64,000 bases of DNA from Dysgonamonadaceae bacterium (GCA_031254645.1 JAIRUA010000012.1:124001-188000), one strand, 5' to 3'. Shown: positions 27,550-36,548, counted from the first letter of the stretch. A program made the numbers and translations. Notes: generated by a model from the letters alone, not told the origin.

Positions 27550-28080
27550 TTATTGTTGTTTATAATTTTTAATTTTCTGTTGTAAGTCTTCTTCCTCGTT
27601 CGCGCCCTCAAAACGCTTCACAAGCACATTGTACGTTTCCACTTTTACTATTTCGATAGGTGTATCTTCTTCAATAAATTCATTGTCAAACGAACGCCCC
27701 TCCATATCAATGTCGTGAAACATTACTTTACCAATAGGCGCAAGGCGTGAAAGCGCAACACCTTTGTCGCCCACTTTCACTTTTTGCAGATAGCTGTTAT
27801 CTACGGTGGAGTCGATGTCGGTTTTGAGGGCAATCTTACGCAGTGTTTTCGACTTTACCAGCCAAAAAAACGAGCCTCCCAACGCCACAGCCGACGTTAC
27901 CAATGCGATATTTCCGGCAGTACTACCAAGATAAATATAGGCGCAAACAATACCGCCAATCATAAAGACGGTACCCGCAATACCGGCAATGGTAATACCG
28001 GGTAGCAGGAAAATCTCGATAAGCAGGAAAATAATTCCTATGCTTATTAGTGCGATAACGATGATGAGTTCTAAGGGCAT
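27550..28080 (-). CDS. NfeD-family membrane protein (short form)
   Basis: A 176-residue protein with three or four transmembrane helices in the first 75 residues and a C-terminal OB-fold NfeD domain ([18 protein letters not shown]...). It lacks the N-terminal ClpP-like protease domain of long NfeD proteins. Short NfeD partners work with SPFH proteins, here FloA, 77 bases downstream. Confidence 0.87.
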   Translation of the reverse strand: MPLELIIVIALISIGIIFLLIEIFLLPGITIAGIAGTVFMIGGIVCAYIYLGSTAGNIALVTSAVALGGSFFWLVKSKTLRKIALKTDIDSTVDNSYLQKVKVGDKGVALSRLAPIGKVMFHDIDMEGRSFDNEFIEEDTPIEIVKVETYNVLVKRFEGANEEEDLQQKIKNYKQQ

Positions 28081-28095
28081 ATTTTTTATTTTTTT

Positions 28096-28161
28096 GTTTA
28101 AATGTTTAAGGGTTTAAAGTTTAACGAAAGCATTAAATCTTAAACTTTTAAATCTTTAAAC
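28096..28161. repeat. Inverted repeat, GTTTAAAGATTTAAA family, between the TPR-PD40 gene and nfeD
   Basis: GTTTAAATGTTTAAGGGTTT words (28096-28124) face TTAAACTTTTAAATCTTTAA (28140-28161). Single-arm relatives occur at 56430-56462. Confidence 0.65.
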
Positions 28162-29567
28162 TACAAATTACGTATCTCTGTATTTCGCGCTTCCACCTTC
28201 AAACTTTCCACTTGACGATGAAGCGATTCCGTTTGTCTTTCCAAATCAAGAATTGTATGACGAAGCGATTGATTGTTTGGAAATTGATCTCTCAATTCTG
28301 AAAGCTGACCGCTCAATGTATTTAATTGACTTTCGAGCATCAACGCTTGCGAAAACTGTGCGCGTGCTTGTGCATTTCGAAAATCGGAAAGCGTGTGATA
28401 GGTTATATTATCATTGATGATAAATTCGAAATCGCCTTGATTTTCCTGCTGCGCTACCACTCGTTGGCGTGCGCGCTGAATGAGCGTAGTGTAATCCACA
28501 CCATCCCGCCACGAATCGCGAATCGATGTTATCATTGCACGACGCGCAAGCTCTTTTTCATCATCAACTTCAAGCAATCGCACTTGCGGATTGGGAATAA
28601 ATGTGTAAACTATCACATTTCCCTCATCTTGAAACCTGTCCGAAGCAAACCAACCAACGCCTTTTTCTTCGTCAATAACCAACATATAATCGTTGAACGG
28701 CGAGTTAAACGGCGGATTCATTTGGCTCGGATTCAGATAACTATCCGTATTAAGATTGTATCGTGTAACAAATAAATCGTACCCGCCCAAGGAATTGTGC
28801 CCGGTAGAAGCAAAATAAAGCGTCAGCCCGTCGGTCATCACGAAAGGATAAGCGTTGCTACCGCTACTGTTAATATTTTCCGGCAGTTTGCGCTCGTTTC
28901 CAAATGTGTCGAGCAATCTTTCCATTGTAAACAGCGAATAGCCGTCGAGTTCATCCCCGTTCGAAAAATGCACTCTGTCGCCACGACCACTCATAAACAA
29001 CACTTTATCGCCCGAAATAGTATTTCTGAAAAAATCGTTCATCGGCATCAATGAGCCCGATGATGCGCTGAGGTTGTAAGCCGTCAGAAAAGAAGCTTTT
29101 GGAACAATAAGGCTGTCAATAATTTGAATATCTTCGGTACGTTGAACAGCTCTGTGTAATTTTGCGGCGTATGCTCGTTTCTCTGCAAGTTGCTCCAATG
29201 CAACATTATTCCGTCTGTTGGCACGTTCAAACAATCCAAATTCACGTTCCGCATCGGCAAAACGATACATCAACGAATAGATGACACCCAAATAGAGATG
29301 CGCATCGGTAACTCGTCGTTGCGAAGCAAAAAGAAGATGTTTTTCGGCTTCATGCAAACGTCCTGTTTCGTAAAGTGATACGCCCAACATTTGATTGAGT
29401 TGAGGATTTTCGGGCGTAACAGCATATCCTTGTTGCAACATTGGTAGAGCTTCGGAAAATTTTCTTTCATTAAACAACGTTCGCGCCTCGTCAAGTGATT
29501 GAGCGTGAATAGAAAATGTCGCTATCAAGCTAATTGCAAATGTATATATTATGTGTCTAAACTTCAT
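28161..29567 (-). CDS. Exported TPR and PD40-repeat protein
   Basis: A 468-residue protein with a signal peptide (cut after IHAQ, near residue 23). Residues 25-140 form TPR-like helices (EARTLFNERKFSEALPML), residues 170-320 carry beta-propeller PD40/WD40-like motifs (LTLYFASTGHNSLGGYDLFVT is typical), and the C-terminus (about 390-465) is coiled coil. Similar proteins in Bacteroidetes are found in envelope complexes, often with an OmpA domain, absent here. Function unknown. A TATCTTTG box (minus strand, 29594-29587) lies just upstream. Confidence 0.78.
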   Translation of the reverse strand: MKFRHIIYTFAISLIATFSIHAQSLDEARTLFNERKFSEALPMLQQGYAVTPENPQLNQMLGVSLYETGRLHEAEKHLLFASQRRVTDAHLYLGVIYSLMYRFADAEREFGLFERANRRNNVALEQLAEKRAYAAKLHRAVQRTEDIQIIDSLIVPKASFLTAYNLSASSGSLMPMNDFFRNTISGDKVLFMSGRGDRVHFSNGDELDGYSLFTMERLLDTFGNERKLPENINSSGSNAYPFVMTDGLTLYFASTGHNSLGGYDLFVTRYNLNTDSYLNPSQMNPPFNSPFNDYMLVIDEEKGVGWFASDRFQDEGNVIVYTFIPNPQVRLLEVDDEKELARRAMITSIRDSWRDGVDYTTLIQRARQRVVAQQENQGDFEFIINDNITYHTLSDFRNAQARAQFSQALMLESQLNTLSGQLSELRDQFPNNQSLRHTILDLERQTESLHRQVESLKVEARNTEIRNL

Positions 29568-29596
29568 TGTTTACTTATTTGAGGTTCAAAGATAGA

Positions 29597-29734
29597 AATA
29601 ATTTGCTAATAAATAATATGCTAATGAATAATTTGCTAATAAATAATTTGCTAATGCAATTACAGCGAACATGAATTAACTTTATAATCCTAGCAACTGC
29701 ATTGGCACATTAGCAAATTATTTATTAGCAAATT
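29597..29734. repeat. Tandem and inverted TAATTTGCTAATAAA repeats between divergent genes
   Basis: Four units of about 17 bases (AATAATTTGCTAATAA type) lie in tandem at 29597-29655; the right side (29693-29734) carries their reverse complement. They occupy the shared upstream region of the TPR-PD40 gene and the esterase gene. Confidence 0.8.
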
Positions 29735-29748
29735 CCAAAAAAACAGTC

Positions 29749-29756
29749 TATATTTG
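29749..29756 (+). promoter_or_regulatory. -7 box of the esterase promoter
   Basis: TATATTTG matches TAnnTTTG, 26 bases before the ATG at 29783. The -33 position falls inside the repeat arm and has no clear TTTG. Confidence 0.45.
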
Positions 29757-29782
29757 CAAAACCTAAAACAAAAGCAAAAAAG

Positions 29783-30940
29783 ATGAACAAAAAACTTTTT
29801 ATCATTCTATTCGCGCTATCAATCTCTATACTGATGCAAGCGCAAGAAAATCTTCGTTTTGGCGAAGTCAGAGAAATTATTTCGCCCGAAATTCACGCAG
29901 ATAATTCGGTAACATTCAGACTGCAAGCACCCAATGCAACAAATGTAGAAGTACAAGGCGATTTCACCGCTGAGAAAGCGCAAATGACCAAAAATGCCAA
30001 CGGCATATGGAGTTACACCACCACACCCCTCCCATCAGAATTGTACACCTATTCGTTTGTGGCAGACGGTTTGCAGATGAACGACCCGAACAATGTACAT
30101 TATCGTCGCGATGTAGCAAGTACGCTCAACGTATTGCTCGTCCCCAACGGACAAGCCGATTTGTATCGCGTAAACAATGTTCCGCACGGCACTGTGGCAC
30201 GACGTTGGTACAACTCGCCCGGAAACAACAAAATGCGTCGCATTACCATTTACACACCACCGGGATACGAAGAGAGCAATGAAAAATACCCTGTTCTCTA
30301 TCTTTTGCACGGAATGGGCGGCGATGAAGAAGCGTGGATAACACTCGGTCGCGCTTCACAAGTTCTTGACAATCTGATTGCACAAGGTAAGGCAAAACCG
30401 ATGATTGTGGTGATGTCTAACGGAAATGTGGCGCAAGAAGCCGCACCGGGCGAATCAAGTCTTGGTTTTTATAAACCGGTTTTCAATCTACCGAACACGA
30501 TGGACGGAAAATTTGAAGAAACATTTATCGATATTCTCCATTTTGTGGACAACAGCTATCGCACTATTCCCGAAAAATCGGGTCGTGCCATTGCCGGACT
30601 TTCAATGGGCGGATTTCACTCGCTACACATTTCACACTTTTACCCCAATACGTTTGATTACATCGGATTGTTTTCTGCCGCTATTAGACCAAGAGATGCC
30701 TCGTTATCGAAAGTGTATCAAGATATTGAAGGAGGTCTGAAAAGACAAATGGAAAACGGCTTCCAACTCTATTGGATTGCTATGGGAAAAGAGGATTTTC
30801 TCTTTCAAACGAATATAGATTTTCGTGAACTGCTTGACGGAATGAATTTTCCATATGTATATCGTGAGTCGGAAGGTGGGCACACATGGCGTAATTGGCG
30901 TATTTACTTGGGGGAATTTGTATCAATGTTATTCAAATAA
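29783..30940 (+). CDS. Exported esterase of the feruloyl-esterase (D) type with N-terminal E-set domain
   Basis: A 385-residue protein with a signal peptide (cut after MQAQ near residue 21). Residues 35-125 form an E-set/CBM48-like domain, and residues 145-385 an alpha/beta hydrolase: oxyanion-region LLHGMGGDE (174-182), nucleophile Ser274 in GLSMGGFHS and a final histidine in GGHTWRNW. This two-domain form is common among Bacteroidetes enzymes removing feruloyl or acetyl groups from xylan. A role with the xylan genes further on is plausible but not shown. Confidence 0.83.
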   Translation: MNKKLFIILFALSISILMQAQENLRFGEVREIISPEIHADNSVTFRLQAPNATNVEVQGDFTAEKAQMTKNANGIWSYTTTPLPSELYTYSFVADGLQMNDPNNVHYRRDVASTLNVLLVPNGQADLYRVNNVPHGTVARRWYNSPGNNKMRRITIYTPPGYEESNEKYPVLYLLHGMGGDEEAWITLGRASQVLDNLIAQGKAKPMIVVMSNGNVAQEAAPGESSLGFYKPVFNLPNTMDGKFEETFIDILHFVDNSYRTIPEKSGRAIAGLSMGGFHSLHISHFYPNTFDYIGLFSAAIRPRDASLSKVYQDIEGGLKRQMENGFQLYWIAMGKEDFLFQTNIDFRELLDGMNFPYVYRESEGGHTWRNWRIYLGEFVSMLFK

Positions 30941-30950
30941 AAATTCTAAA

Positions 30951-31892
30951 ATGAGAAGAAGAAATTTTCTAAAAAACGCATCACTTTTGACAGCAGGAAG
31001 CGTTTTGGCTGCCAACAACCATATTTCGGCAGCAACAACATCGGTATTCAAATCGAATGCAAAAAAATCATTCGGACTGCAAACCTGGTCGCTCGGAAAT
31101 GAACTTGCACCCGATGTACCGGGCGGATTGAAAAAAGTAGCGCAAATGGGCTATTCCTATCTCGAATTAGCCGGATACAACGATGGCAAAATTGGCGCCG
31201 TGCCGATGGCAGAGTTCAAAAAAATGGCTGACGATGTTGGTTTAGCGATTGTAAGCACACACGTTAATCCACCAATGCGAGGCTATGATAAAGACAATTT
31301 TGAACAAGCAAAAGAGTTTTGGAAAAAAGCAGCCGATCAACACGCAGCAATTGAAGTGCCATATATTATTCAACCCGGACAACCCACAACGCGCAGCATC
31401 GAAGAGGTAGCTTTCGTGGGCGAAGTATTTAACGAAGCAGGCAAAATAGCCAAAGCAGCCGGATTGCAATTTGCTTTTCACAACCACGATGGCGAGTTTC
31501 GCCGTGTAGTTGCCGGAGGAACAGAAATGCTACCGCTCACGCGAGGCAGAGCGCCGGAAGGCGCAAAAATGGTTTTCGATGCTATGGTGGAATATACCGA
31601 CCCGTCATTGGTGCAGTTTGAACTCGATGTTTATTGGGCTGTAATGGGATTGCAAGACCCTGTGGCATTGATGAGAAAATATCCCGACCGTATTCGCTTG
31701 CTGCACATCAAAGATGCTGCTGTATTGGGTGAAACAGGTTTGATGAATTTTCAAAAAATATTCGAAACAGCGTACGAAAACAAAATCGACAAATTTTTTG
31801 TGGAGTATGAAGCGAATATTCCCGGACTTTCGCGATTCGAAGCCGTTAAGCTTTGTGCTGAATATCTGACAAATGCATCTTTTGTAAGATAA
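30951..31892 (+). CDS. Tat-exported sugar phosphate isomerase/epimerase-like TIM barrel
   Basis: A 313-residue protein starting MRRRNFLKNASLLTAGSVLA, a twin-arginine signal, followed by an AP-endonuclease-2/xylose isomerase-like TIM barrel (GLQTWSLGNEL, SYLELAGY, FAFHNHDGEF, FELDVYWA, LLHIKDA, FFVEYEAN). The metal-binding Glu/His/Asp/Glu pattern appears present. The substrate is unknown; family members isomerise or epimerise sugars. ATG 30951 is chosen since it gives the Tat signal directly; it lies 10 bases after the esterase stop, so the two are probably co-transcribed. Confidence 0.85.
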   Translation: MRRRNFLKNASLLTAGSVLAANNHISAATTSVFKSNAKKSFGLQTWSLGNELAPDVPGGLKKVAQMGYSYLELAGYNDGKIGAVPMAEFKKMADDVGLAIVSTHVNPPMRGYDKDNFEQAKEFWKKAADQHAAIEVPYIIQPGQPTTRSIEEVAFVGEVFNEAGKIAKAAGLQFAFHNHDGEFRRVVAGGTEMLPLTRGRAPEGAKMVFDAMVEYTDPSLVQFELDVYWAVMGLQDPVALMRKYPDRIRLLHIKDAAVLGETGLMNFQKIFETAYENKIDKFFVEYEANIPGLSRFEAVKLCAEYLTNASFVR

Positions 31893-31915
31893 TTTCAAAA
31901 AACAATAAAAGTTCG

Positions 31916-31948
31916 AAGTCGCAAAGTTTTATCTCTTTGCGACTTTAT
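31916..31948 (+). terminator. Intrinsic terminator after the TIM-barrel gene
   Basis: AAGTCGCAAAG pairs perfectly with CTTTGCGACTT (11 pairs) around an eight-base loop, followed by a T-rich stretch. Confidence 0.8.
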
Positions 31949-31956
31949 TATTTTTG

Positions 31957-31987
31957 TGTGCACGTTCACAAAATATTCGTATCTTTG
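31957..31987 (+). promoter_or_regulatory. Promoter and near-palindromic operator of the ECF-S gene
   Basis: TATCTTTG at 31980-31987 matches the -7 box, 14 bases before the ATG. TGTGCACGTTCACA at 31957-31970 is symmetric in 12 of 14 positions (TGTGnACGTnCACA) and sits where RNA polymerase would contact the spacer, so a repressor or CRP/FNR-type regulator could bind. Confidence 0.5.
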
Positions 31988-32001
31988 CAAAAAATAAAAT
32001 T

Positions 32002-32520
32002 ATGACAACAGCAACATCAACCGTAAAACTTTACTCTTTCGGCTTATCAAATGTGAAAACTTACATCTTCGCCGTTATTTTTATCATTGGTAATCTGCTT
32101 TTGCCACAGCTGATTCACGGTATTCCACAAGGCGGACTTATTTTTCTGCCGATTTATTTTTTCACACTCATTGCTGCTTATAAATATGGTGTTTACGCAG
32201 GATTATTGACAGGAATGCTTTCACCGGTTATCAATCACATTTTGTTTGGAATGCCGCCTGTGCACGTGCTTCCGGCAATTTTGGTAAAATCCGTGATTTT
32301 GGCGATAGCCGCCGCTTTTGCCGCCAAATATTTTCGCAAAATATCAATTGTGGGTATTTTGTTGGCAATTTTGACGTATCAAATCATCGGAACAGGTATC
32401 GAATGGCTGTTGGTAAAAGATTTTGCTACGGCTGTGCAGGATTTCCGTTTGGGTATTCCGGGATTGTTGATACAGTTATTGGGTGGATTTTTGGTGTTGA
32501 AGGCGATTGAGAAAGTATGA
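32002..32520 (+). CDS. ECF-type transporter substrate-binding (S) component, putative
   Basis: A 172-residue integral membrane protein with about six hydrophobic helices and the general form of S-components of energy-coupling-factor transporters, including a GGLIFLPIYFFTLIAAYKYG segment and small-residue-rich helices. ATG 32002 is used; an upstream GTG reading lies before the promoter. The next gene, a phosphoribosyltransferase, overlaps it by four bases, so the cargo may be a nucleobase or related vitamin precursor. No ECF ATPase or T-component gene is in the window. Confidence 0.72.
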   Translation: MTTATSTVKLYSFGLSNVKTYIFAVIFIIGNLLLPQLIHGIPQGGLIFLPIYFFTLIAAYKYGVYAGLLTGMLSPVINHILFGMPPVHVLPAILVKSVILAIAAAFAAKYFRKISIVGILLAILTYQIIGTGIEWLLVKDFATAVQDFRLGIPGLLIQLLGGFLVLKAIEKV

Positions 32521-32909
32521 AATCTTTCGAAGAAATAATGCAACACTTTCGCGAAATCGAATTTCACGAAACATTTGATATGGTTATAGCCATTGCCAAT
32601 GGCGGGATTATCCCCGCTACCATTCTCAATCAACGGTTACAAACGGAACTGCAACTGTTGAAAATCAACTTGCGCGACCCATTTCAACAACCGAAATACG
32701 ATACGCCACAACTGCTTTCACCTATTGATTTTGATTATAAAAACAAAACAATTCTGTTGGTAGAGGATAGGGTAAAAACAGGCGCATCGCTACAATTTGC
32801 CGTTCAATTGCTGCAAGGCGCAAAAGAGATAAAAACATTTGCAGTAAACGGAAAAGCGGATTATTCGTTGTATGATGAGGTGTGTTTTCGGTTTCCGTGG
32901 TTAATATAG
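32517..32909 (+). CDS. Phosphoribosyltransferase-like protein
   Basis: A 130-residue protein with a type I PRTase pattern: an early beta-strand/loop VIAIANGGIIPA (residues 22-33) and the PRPP-binding region TILLVEDRVKTGASLQ (about 79-94), where the usual acidic pair DD/ED is present as ED. It is shorter than most PRTases (about 150-200 residues). It overlaps the ECF-S gene (ATGA), implying translational coupling and joint function, perhaps uptake and activation of a base. The base cannot be named. Confidence 0.75.
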   Translation: MKSFEEIMQHFREIEFHETFDMVIAIANGGIIPATILNQRLQTELQLLKINLRDPFQQPKYDTPQLLSPIDFDYKNKTILLVEDRVKTGASLQFAVQLLQGAKEIKTFAVNGKADYSLYDEVCFRFPWLI

Positions 32910-32925
32910 TCCTTCAACCTGACTT

Positions 32926-33681
32926 CTAAAACGCCAAATACGCTTTAAGTCGCTCAATATCTGCATTCGAAAATTCGCTCAACATCGCAAGTTCTTCAAT
33001 AGAAGATATATTACCAATTCTTCGACGAAGATTCATAATGATCTGTACCTGTTCATACTCTAGATATGGATGGGCTAATAATTCGCGAAATTCCAATTGA
33101 TTGATTTGCAGTTTTCGAATATTCGTATTGTGTTCAATAAAGGGCGAAATACGTACAAAAAGTTCATCATCTATTCCGTTCACTTCGCGCAATTGGTACA
33201 CAGACGAAAATCCACCCAAACGGTTTTTATAACGCACAATCCTATCGGCAAATGTACTACCGATTCCGGGAATTTTCTGCCATTCGGTCGTATCGGTTGT
33301 GTTGAGAAAAATGGTTTCGCCTTCGGCAAGCTTTTCAGCTCTTGGAAAATTATTCTGACGATTTTCTGTTCGATTTTCAGCAGAAGGACGTTCTGCAAAA
33401 GTTCTTTGTTCTGTACGATTTTGATTTGTCAGACGAGGCGTTTGACGACTATCGTTTCGTTCCGTTTCTCTTTGAACGACAGGAATTTCTCTTTCTTGTA
33501 ACGATTCGCGAAACTCATCGAACTGCACCGCCACAGAATCATTTTGCAAAAGTGCAATATCCGATACATTTCGGCTACAAATTGTCATATTTAGCAATAT
33601 CGCAAGTGTAATCAAAACCAATAGAAGCGTTACCGCTACTTGTTCGCCACGTTGAAAATAGAGAAAATCTTTCCAATTCAT
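32926..33681 (-). CDS. Helix-hairpin-helix (ComEA-like) DNA-binding membrane protein
   Basis: A 251-residue protein with one N-terminal transmembrane segment (about residues 16-34), a charged low-complexity linker rich in R/N/E/T, and two or three HhH motifs in the C-terminal half (KIPGIGSTFADRIVRYKNRLGGF, LREVNGIDDELFVRI, FRELLAHPYLEYEQVQIIMNLR). ComEA-type proteins bind incoming DNA at the envelope, but Bacteroidetes carry similar proteins of unknown role. It converges with the PRTase gene with only 16 bases between. Confidence 0.8.
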   Translation of the reverse strand: MNWKDFLYFQRGEQVAVTLLLVLITLAILLNMTICSRNVSDIALLQNDSVAVQFDEFRESLQEREIPVVQRETERNDSRQTPRLTNQNRTEQRTFAERPSAENRTENRQNNFPRAEKLAEGETIFLNTTDTTEWQKIPGIGSTFADRIVRYKNRLGGFSSVYQLREVNGIDDELFVRISPFIEHNTNIRKLQINQLEFRELLAHPYLEYEQVQIIMNLRRRIGNISSIEELAMLSEFSNADIERLKAYLAF

Positions 33682-33689
33682 TTTTTCTT

Positions 33690-33836
33690 TGGGAGCTTTG
33701 GCTGTTAACTATTGGCGATGGCAGATTTGTACGCTACCAAACAATAGTCGATTATTTTATCACTTATTTTTCGTTTCTATTTTCTCCTCTATCAATTCCA
33801 CAATTTGCCTTTGCCAATGCTAACAGCTATCGCCAA
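33690..33836. repeat. Inverted repeat, GCTGTTA/ATTGGCGAT words, between the HhH gene and hflX
   Basis: TTGGCTGTTAACTATTGGCG (about 33699-33718) faces CCAATGCTAACAGCTATCGC (33814-33833). The words match in a permuted order rather than as one clean stem. Confidence 0.5.
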
Positions 33837-35054
33837 TTACTCTTCATATGTTTGATACAAAAAATCATTATATGGAAATCGACTAATGTGTATTTCCTTT
33901 GCTTTATTGTAAATCATTTGTTTAAGCTCGTCGATATTCTCTTTCTCTTTTGCTGAAATAAAGATACAATTTTCTTTCAACTTGCTCATCCACGTTTGCT
34001 TGAGTTCTTCGAGCGAATAGTTTTCACGTTTTTTCGGCGTGAGGTCATCTTCATCTTTTTCAACATGCGTAAAAGCATCTATTTTATTGAAAACAATGAT
34101 AGTAGGTTTTTCTGTTTTATCAATTTCGTATAACGTTTTTTCCACCACTGCAATTTGGTCTTCAAATTGTGGGTGCGAAATATCTACTACGTGAATGAGA
34201 ATATCGGCTTCACGCACTTCGTCGAGTGTCGATTTGAAAGATTCAATCAAATTAGTTGGCAATTTTCGGATAAATCCAACAGTATCAGAGAGTAAAAATG
34301 GAAGATTTTCAATCGTAACTTTACGAACAGTGGTGTCGAGCGTAGCAAAAAGTTTGTTTTCGGCAAATACATCCGATTTACTTAACAAATTCATTATCGT
34401 TGATTTACCTACGTTGGTATATCCCACGAGTGCAACGCGCACAAGTTTTCCGCGATTTTTACGCTGAACGGTTTTTTGTCTGTCAATATCTTTCAATTCT
34501 TCTTTCAAAAATGCAATTTTATCGCGAATGATGCGTTGGTCGGTTTCCAACTGCGTTTCACCCACGCCTCGCATAATGGCACCACCGCCTCGCTGTCTGT
34601 CTAAGTGCGTCCACATTCGTGTAAGACGAGGCAGAAGATATTGATATTGAGCCAATTCTACTTGCACTTTTGCGTGTGCCGTTTGTGCGCGCATTGCAAA
34701 AATATCGAGAATCAAACTCGTGCGGTCAAGAATGCGAATACCAAGTTCTTTTTCGATGTTGCGGATTTGCTTTGCCGACAATTCATCATCGAAAATCACA
34801 GAGCCGATTGCATTTTCTTCATCTTTTATAAAATCTTTGATTTCTTGCAGCTTACCTGTTCCTACAAAAGTTACAGGATTGGCTTTATCTAACCGTTGTA
34901 CGAATCGCTTTGTAGGAATAAGACCTGCAGTATCTGCCAAAAAATCAAGTTCATCGAGATATTCGGCGATTTTTTCTTCGTTTTGTTCCGGTGTGATAAG
35001 TCCGACCAAAACGGCGTTTTTGTTTTTTATTTCGTTGAGTATAAAATCTTTCAT
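33837..35054 (-). CDS. hflX: Ribosome-associated GTPase HflX
   Basis: A 405-residue Obg-related GTPase that rescues or splits stalled ribosomes. The N-terminal HflX domain carries the glycine-rich RGGGAIMRGVGETQLE segment before the G domain; G1 is GYTNVGKST, G3 DTVGFIRKLP, G4 FNKID. The ORF extends 14 codons upstream, but those codons lie in the GCGCGAAGGC repeat, so ATG 35054 (MKDFILNE) is the better start. The C-terminus extends the family pattern normally. Confidence 0.94.
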   Translation of the reverse strand: MKDFILNEIKNKNAVLVGLITPEQNEEKIAEYLDELDFLADTAGLIPTKRFVQRLDKANPVTFVGTGKLQEIKDFIKDEENAIGSVIFDDELSAKQIRNIEKELGIRILDRTSLILDIFAMRAQTAHAKVQVELAQYQYLLPRLTRMWTHLDRQRGGGAIMRGVGETQLETDQRIIRDKIAFLKEELKDIDRQKTVQRKNRGKLVRVALVGYTNVGKSTIMNLLSKSDVFAENKLFATLDTTVRKVTIENLPFLLSDTVGFIRKLPTNLIESFKSTLDEVREADILIHVVDISHPQFEDQIAVVEKTLYEIDKTEKPTIIVFNKIDAFTHVEKDEDDLTPKKRENYSLEELKQTWMSKLKENCIFISAKEKENIDELKQMIYNKAKEIHISRFPYNDFLYQTYEE

Positions 35055-35060
35055 TTTATC

Positions 35061-35203
35061 GGGCGCGAAAGCGCGAAGGCGCGAAAGGCTTGGCACGCTA
35101 TTTTTAATGTTTATTTTTTACTTCTATTTCTATTTCTCTAAAATCATCCATCACATTTGCCTTCGCACTTTCGCACTTTCGTGCCTTCGCGCCTTCGCGC
35201 TTC
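35061..35203. repeat. Inverted repeat, GCGCGAAAGCGCGAAGG family, upstream of hflX
   Basis: Left arm 35061-35098 contains GCGCGAAAGCGCGAAGGCGC and the right arm 35158-35203 its reverse complement (CTTTCGTGCCTTCGCGCCTT type), about 60 bases apart. It fills the whole gap between the barrel gene and hflX. Confidence 0.85.
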
Positions 35204-35704
35204 TTATATCCAAAAACCAATTCCCGTCATAAAAACCATTTGCGAATAATCGCCTGCAAAGTTATATTTCACATCAAAATTCCATCGCAATCGAAATCTA
35301 AAATCGTGCTGAAACCCAAGTCCGAGATTGGTGCCGAGTCGATTTTTTGTCCAATTGCTTTCGTCGGAATTTTTCAATCTCGATGCATCAAAATTTTGAT
35401 GCAAAAAACTCAATCCTGCAATTGGGTAAAACAATATTGTCGGCGAAACAGGTAATATATAATGTGCATCGGCTTCAGCAGTCCATTTGTTCACTCCGTT
35501 TCTTGGGTGGAAGAATGTCATCGCCGGCACAAATCGCACATTATTAGTACGATAATAATGAATGTGAGCACCTGCACCCAAACTGTTGATTTCTGCACCA
35601 TAAGCGGCGTGCACTCCCATTCCAAAAGTACCTTCGAACTGTGCCGATGCTTTTGCGAGGGATAAAAGCGGGAAAAGTGTGAGTAAAAAGATGACTTTCT
35701 TCAT
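35204..35704 (-). CDS. Small outer-membrane barrel-like protein
   Basis: A 166-residue exported protein with a signal peptide (cut near ASAQ, residue 22) and beta-strand patterns ending in FMTGIGFWI, an aromatic C-terminus typical of outer-membrane barrels. It belongs to the broad group of small conserved Bacteroidetes barrels; no function is assigned. It is followed by the hflX gene after a repeat-filled gap. Confidence 0.68.
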   Translation of the reverse strand: MKKVIFLLTLFPLLSLAKASAQFEGTFGMGVHAAYGAEINSLGAGAHIHYYRTNNVRFVPAMTFFHPRNGVNKWTAEADAHYILPVSPTILFYPIAGLSFLHQNFDASRLKNSDESNWTKNRLGTNLGLGFQHDFRFRLRWNFDVKYNFAGDYSQMVFMTGIGFWI

Positions 35705-35738
35705 TGCTAATCAGTTTGATTACGCAAAGATAGTTATT

Positions 35739-35832
35739 ATTTGCGATTTTAGATTTACGATTTTAGATTTTTTATTGAGACGCGGTATACCACATCTTTA
35801 CAGATACTGAAACACAATCTAAAATCGCAAAT
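35739..35832. repeat. 17-base perfect inverted repeat, ATTTTAGATT family
   Basis: ATTTGCGATTTTAGATT (35739-35755) is exactly complementary to AATCTAAAATCGCAAAT (35816-35832). It lies between the TRIC gene and the barrel gene and shares words with the element before murG. Confidence 0.8.
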
Positions 35833-35833
35833 C

Positions 35834-36463
35834 CTATTGATTTTCCCCTTTCAACACCGGCAAATGCCATTGAAATTTCACGGCAAGAATACGAATAAGT
35901 ATAACTACACTCGCAGTAATAACCTGATTTACAATTGGATTTACTTGCAGAGCATAAAGTATCGTAAAAACAACACCGCCGATAACACACGCCAATGCAT
36001 AAATTTCTTTCCGGAAAACGAGCGGAATTTCGTTAATAAGCACATCACGCAACATTCCACCCACTGAGCCGGTAATCACGCCCATCGTTATCGCTACCCA
36101 AGGCTGAAAGCCGAATGCAAGCGTTTTTTCGACACCCACCACCACAAAAAGTCCCAAACCAATGCAGTCCCAAATAAAAAATGTATTATTTAGTTTGACC
36201 AATTGTTTGTGAAAAACAGCAACAATCAGCAAAGCTATAAACGTAGCAATCAAATACACAGGTGTTTGTATCCAAAAAGGAGTTGCGCCGATTAATAAAT
36301 CGCGCGTTGTTCCGCCACCAATCGCTGTAACAAGACCGATAACGAACGCGCCAAAAAAATCGAACTTTTTCGCTGATGCCAATCGAATACCACTCATCGC
36401 AAAAGCACACGTTCCTAAAAATTCGATGATATTGACGAAGCGAATATTTTCAAATAGTTCCAT
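35834..36463 (-). CDS. TRIC-type cation channel (UPF0126/YadS family)
   Basis: A 209-residue membrane protein with seven predicted helices and the paired family repeats, including SGIRLASAKKFDFFGAFVIGLVTAIGGGT (start near 24) and GSVGGMLRDVLINEIP. Prokaryotic TRIC homologues form trimeric, mainly K+-permeable channels. It is divergent from the MntA/HepT pair with a symmetrical promoter region between. Confidence 0.88.
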   Translation of the reverse strand: MELFENIRFVNIIEFLGTCAFAMSGIRLASAKKFDFFGAFVIGLVTAIGGGTTRDLLIGATPFWIQTPVYLIATFIALLIVAVFHKQLVKLNNTFFIWDCIGLGLFVVVGVEKTLAFGFQPWVAITMGVITGSVGGMLRDVLINEIPLVFRKEIYALACVIGGVVFTILYALQVNPIVNQVITASVVILIRILAVKFQWHLPVLKGENQ

Positions 36464-36481
36464 TGAATAAAAATTTCAACT

Positions 36482-36520
36482 GCAAAGTTAGCATTTTGCA
36501 AAGGAAAATACTAACTTTGC
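36482..36520. promoter_or_regulatory. Divergent promoter with a 10-base inverted repeat holding both -7 boxes
   Basis: GCAAAGTTAG (36482-36491) and CTAACTTTGC (36511-36520) are exact reverse complements. Each contains a TAACTTTG box, one reading left toward the TRIC gene and one right toward mntA. No good -33 element is seen for either. Confidence 0.6.
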
Positions 36521-36548
36521 CGTGTAGATTCACGCTTAAAATGATGTT

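Noticed and set aside
29597..29734. CRISPR array or tandem minisatellite
   Set aside because: Units of about 17 bases are directly joined with no unique spacers, and a reverse-complement arm faces them. It fits the intergenic inverted-repeat class.
31916..31948. Riboswitch before the ECF-S gene
   Set aside because: The hairpin is a simple terminator of the preceding gene, and the predicted start site leaves too short a leader (about 10-15 bases) for an aptamer.
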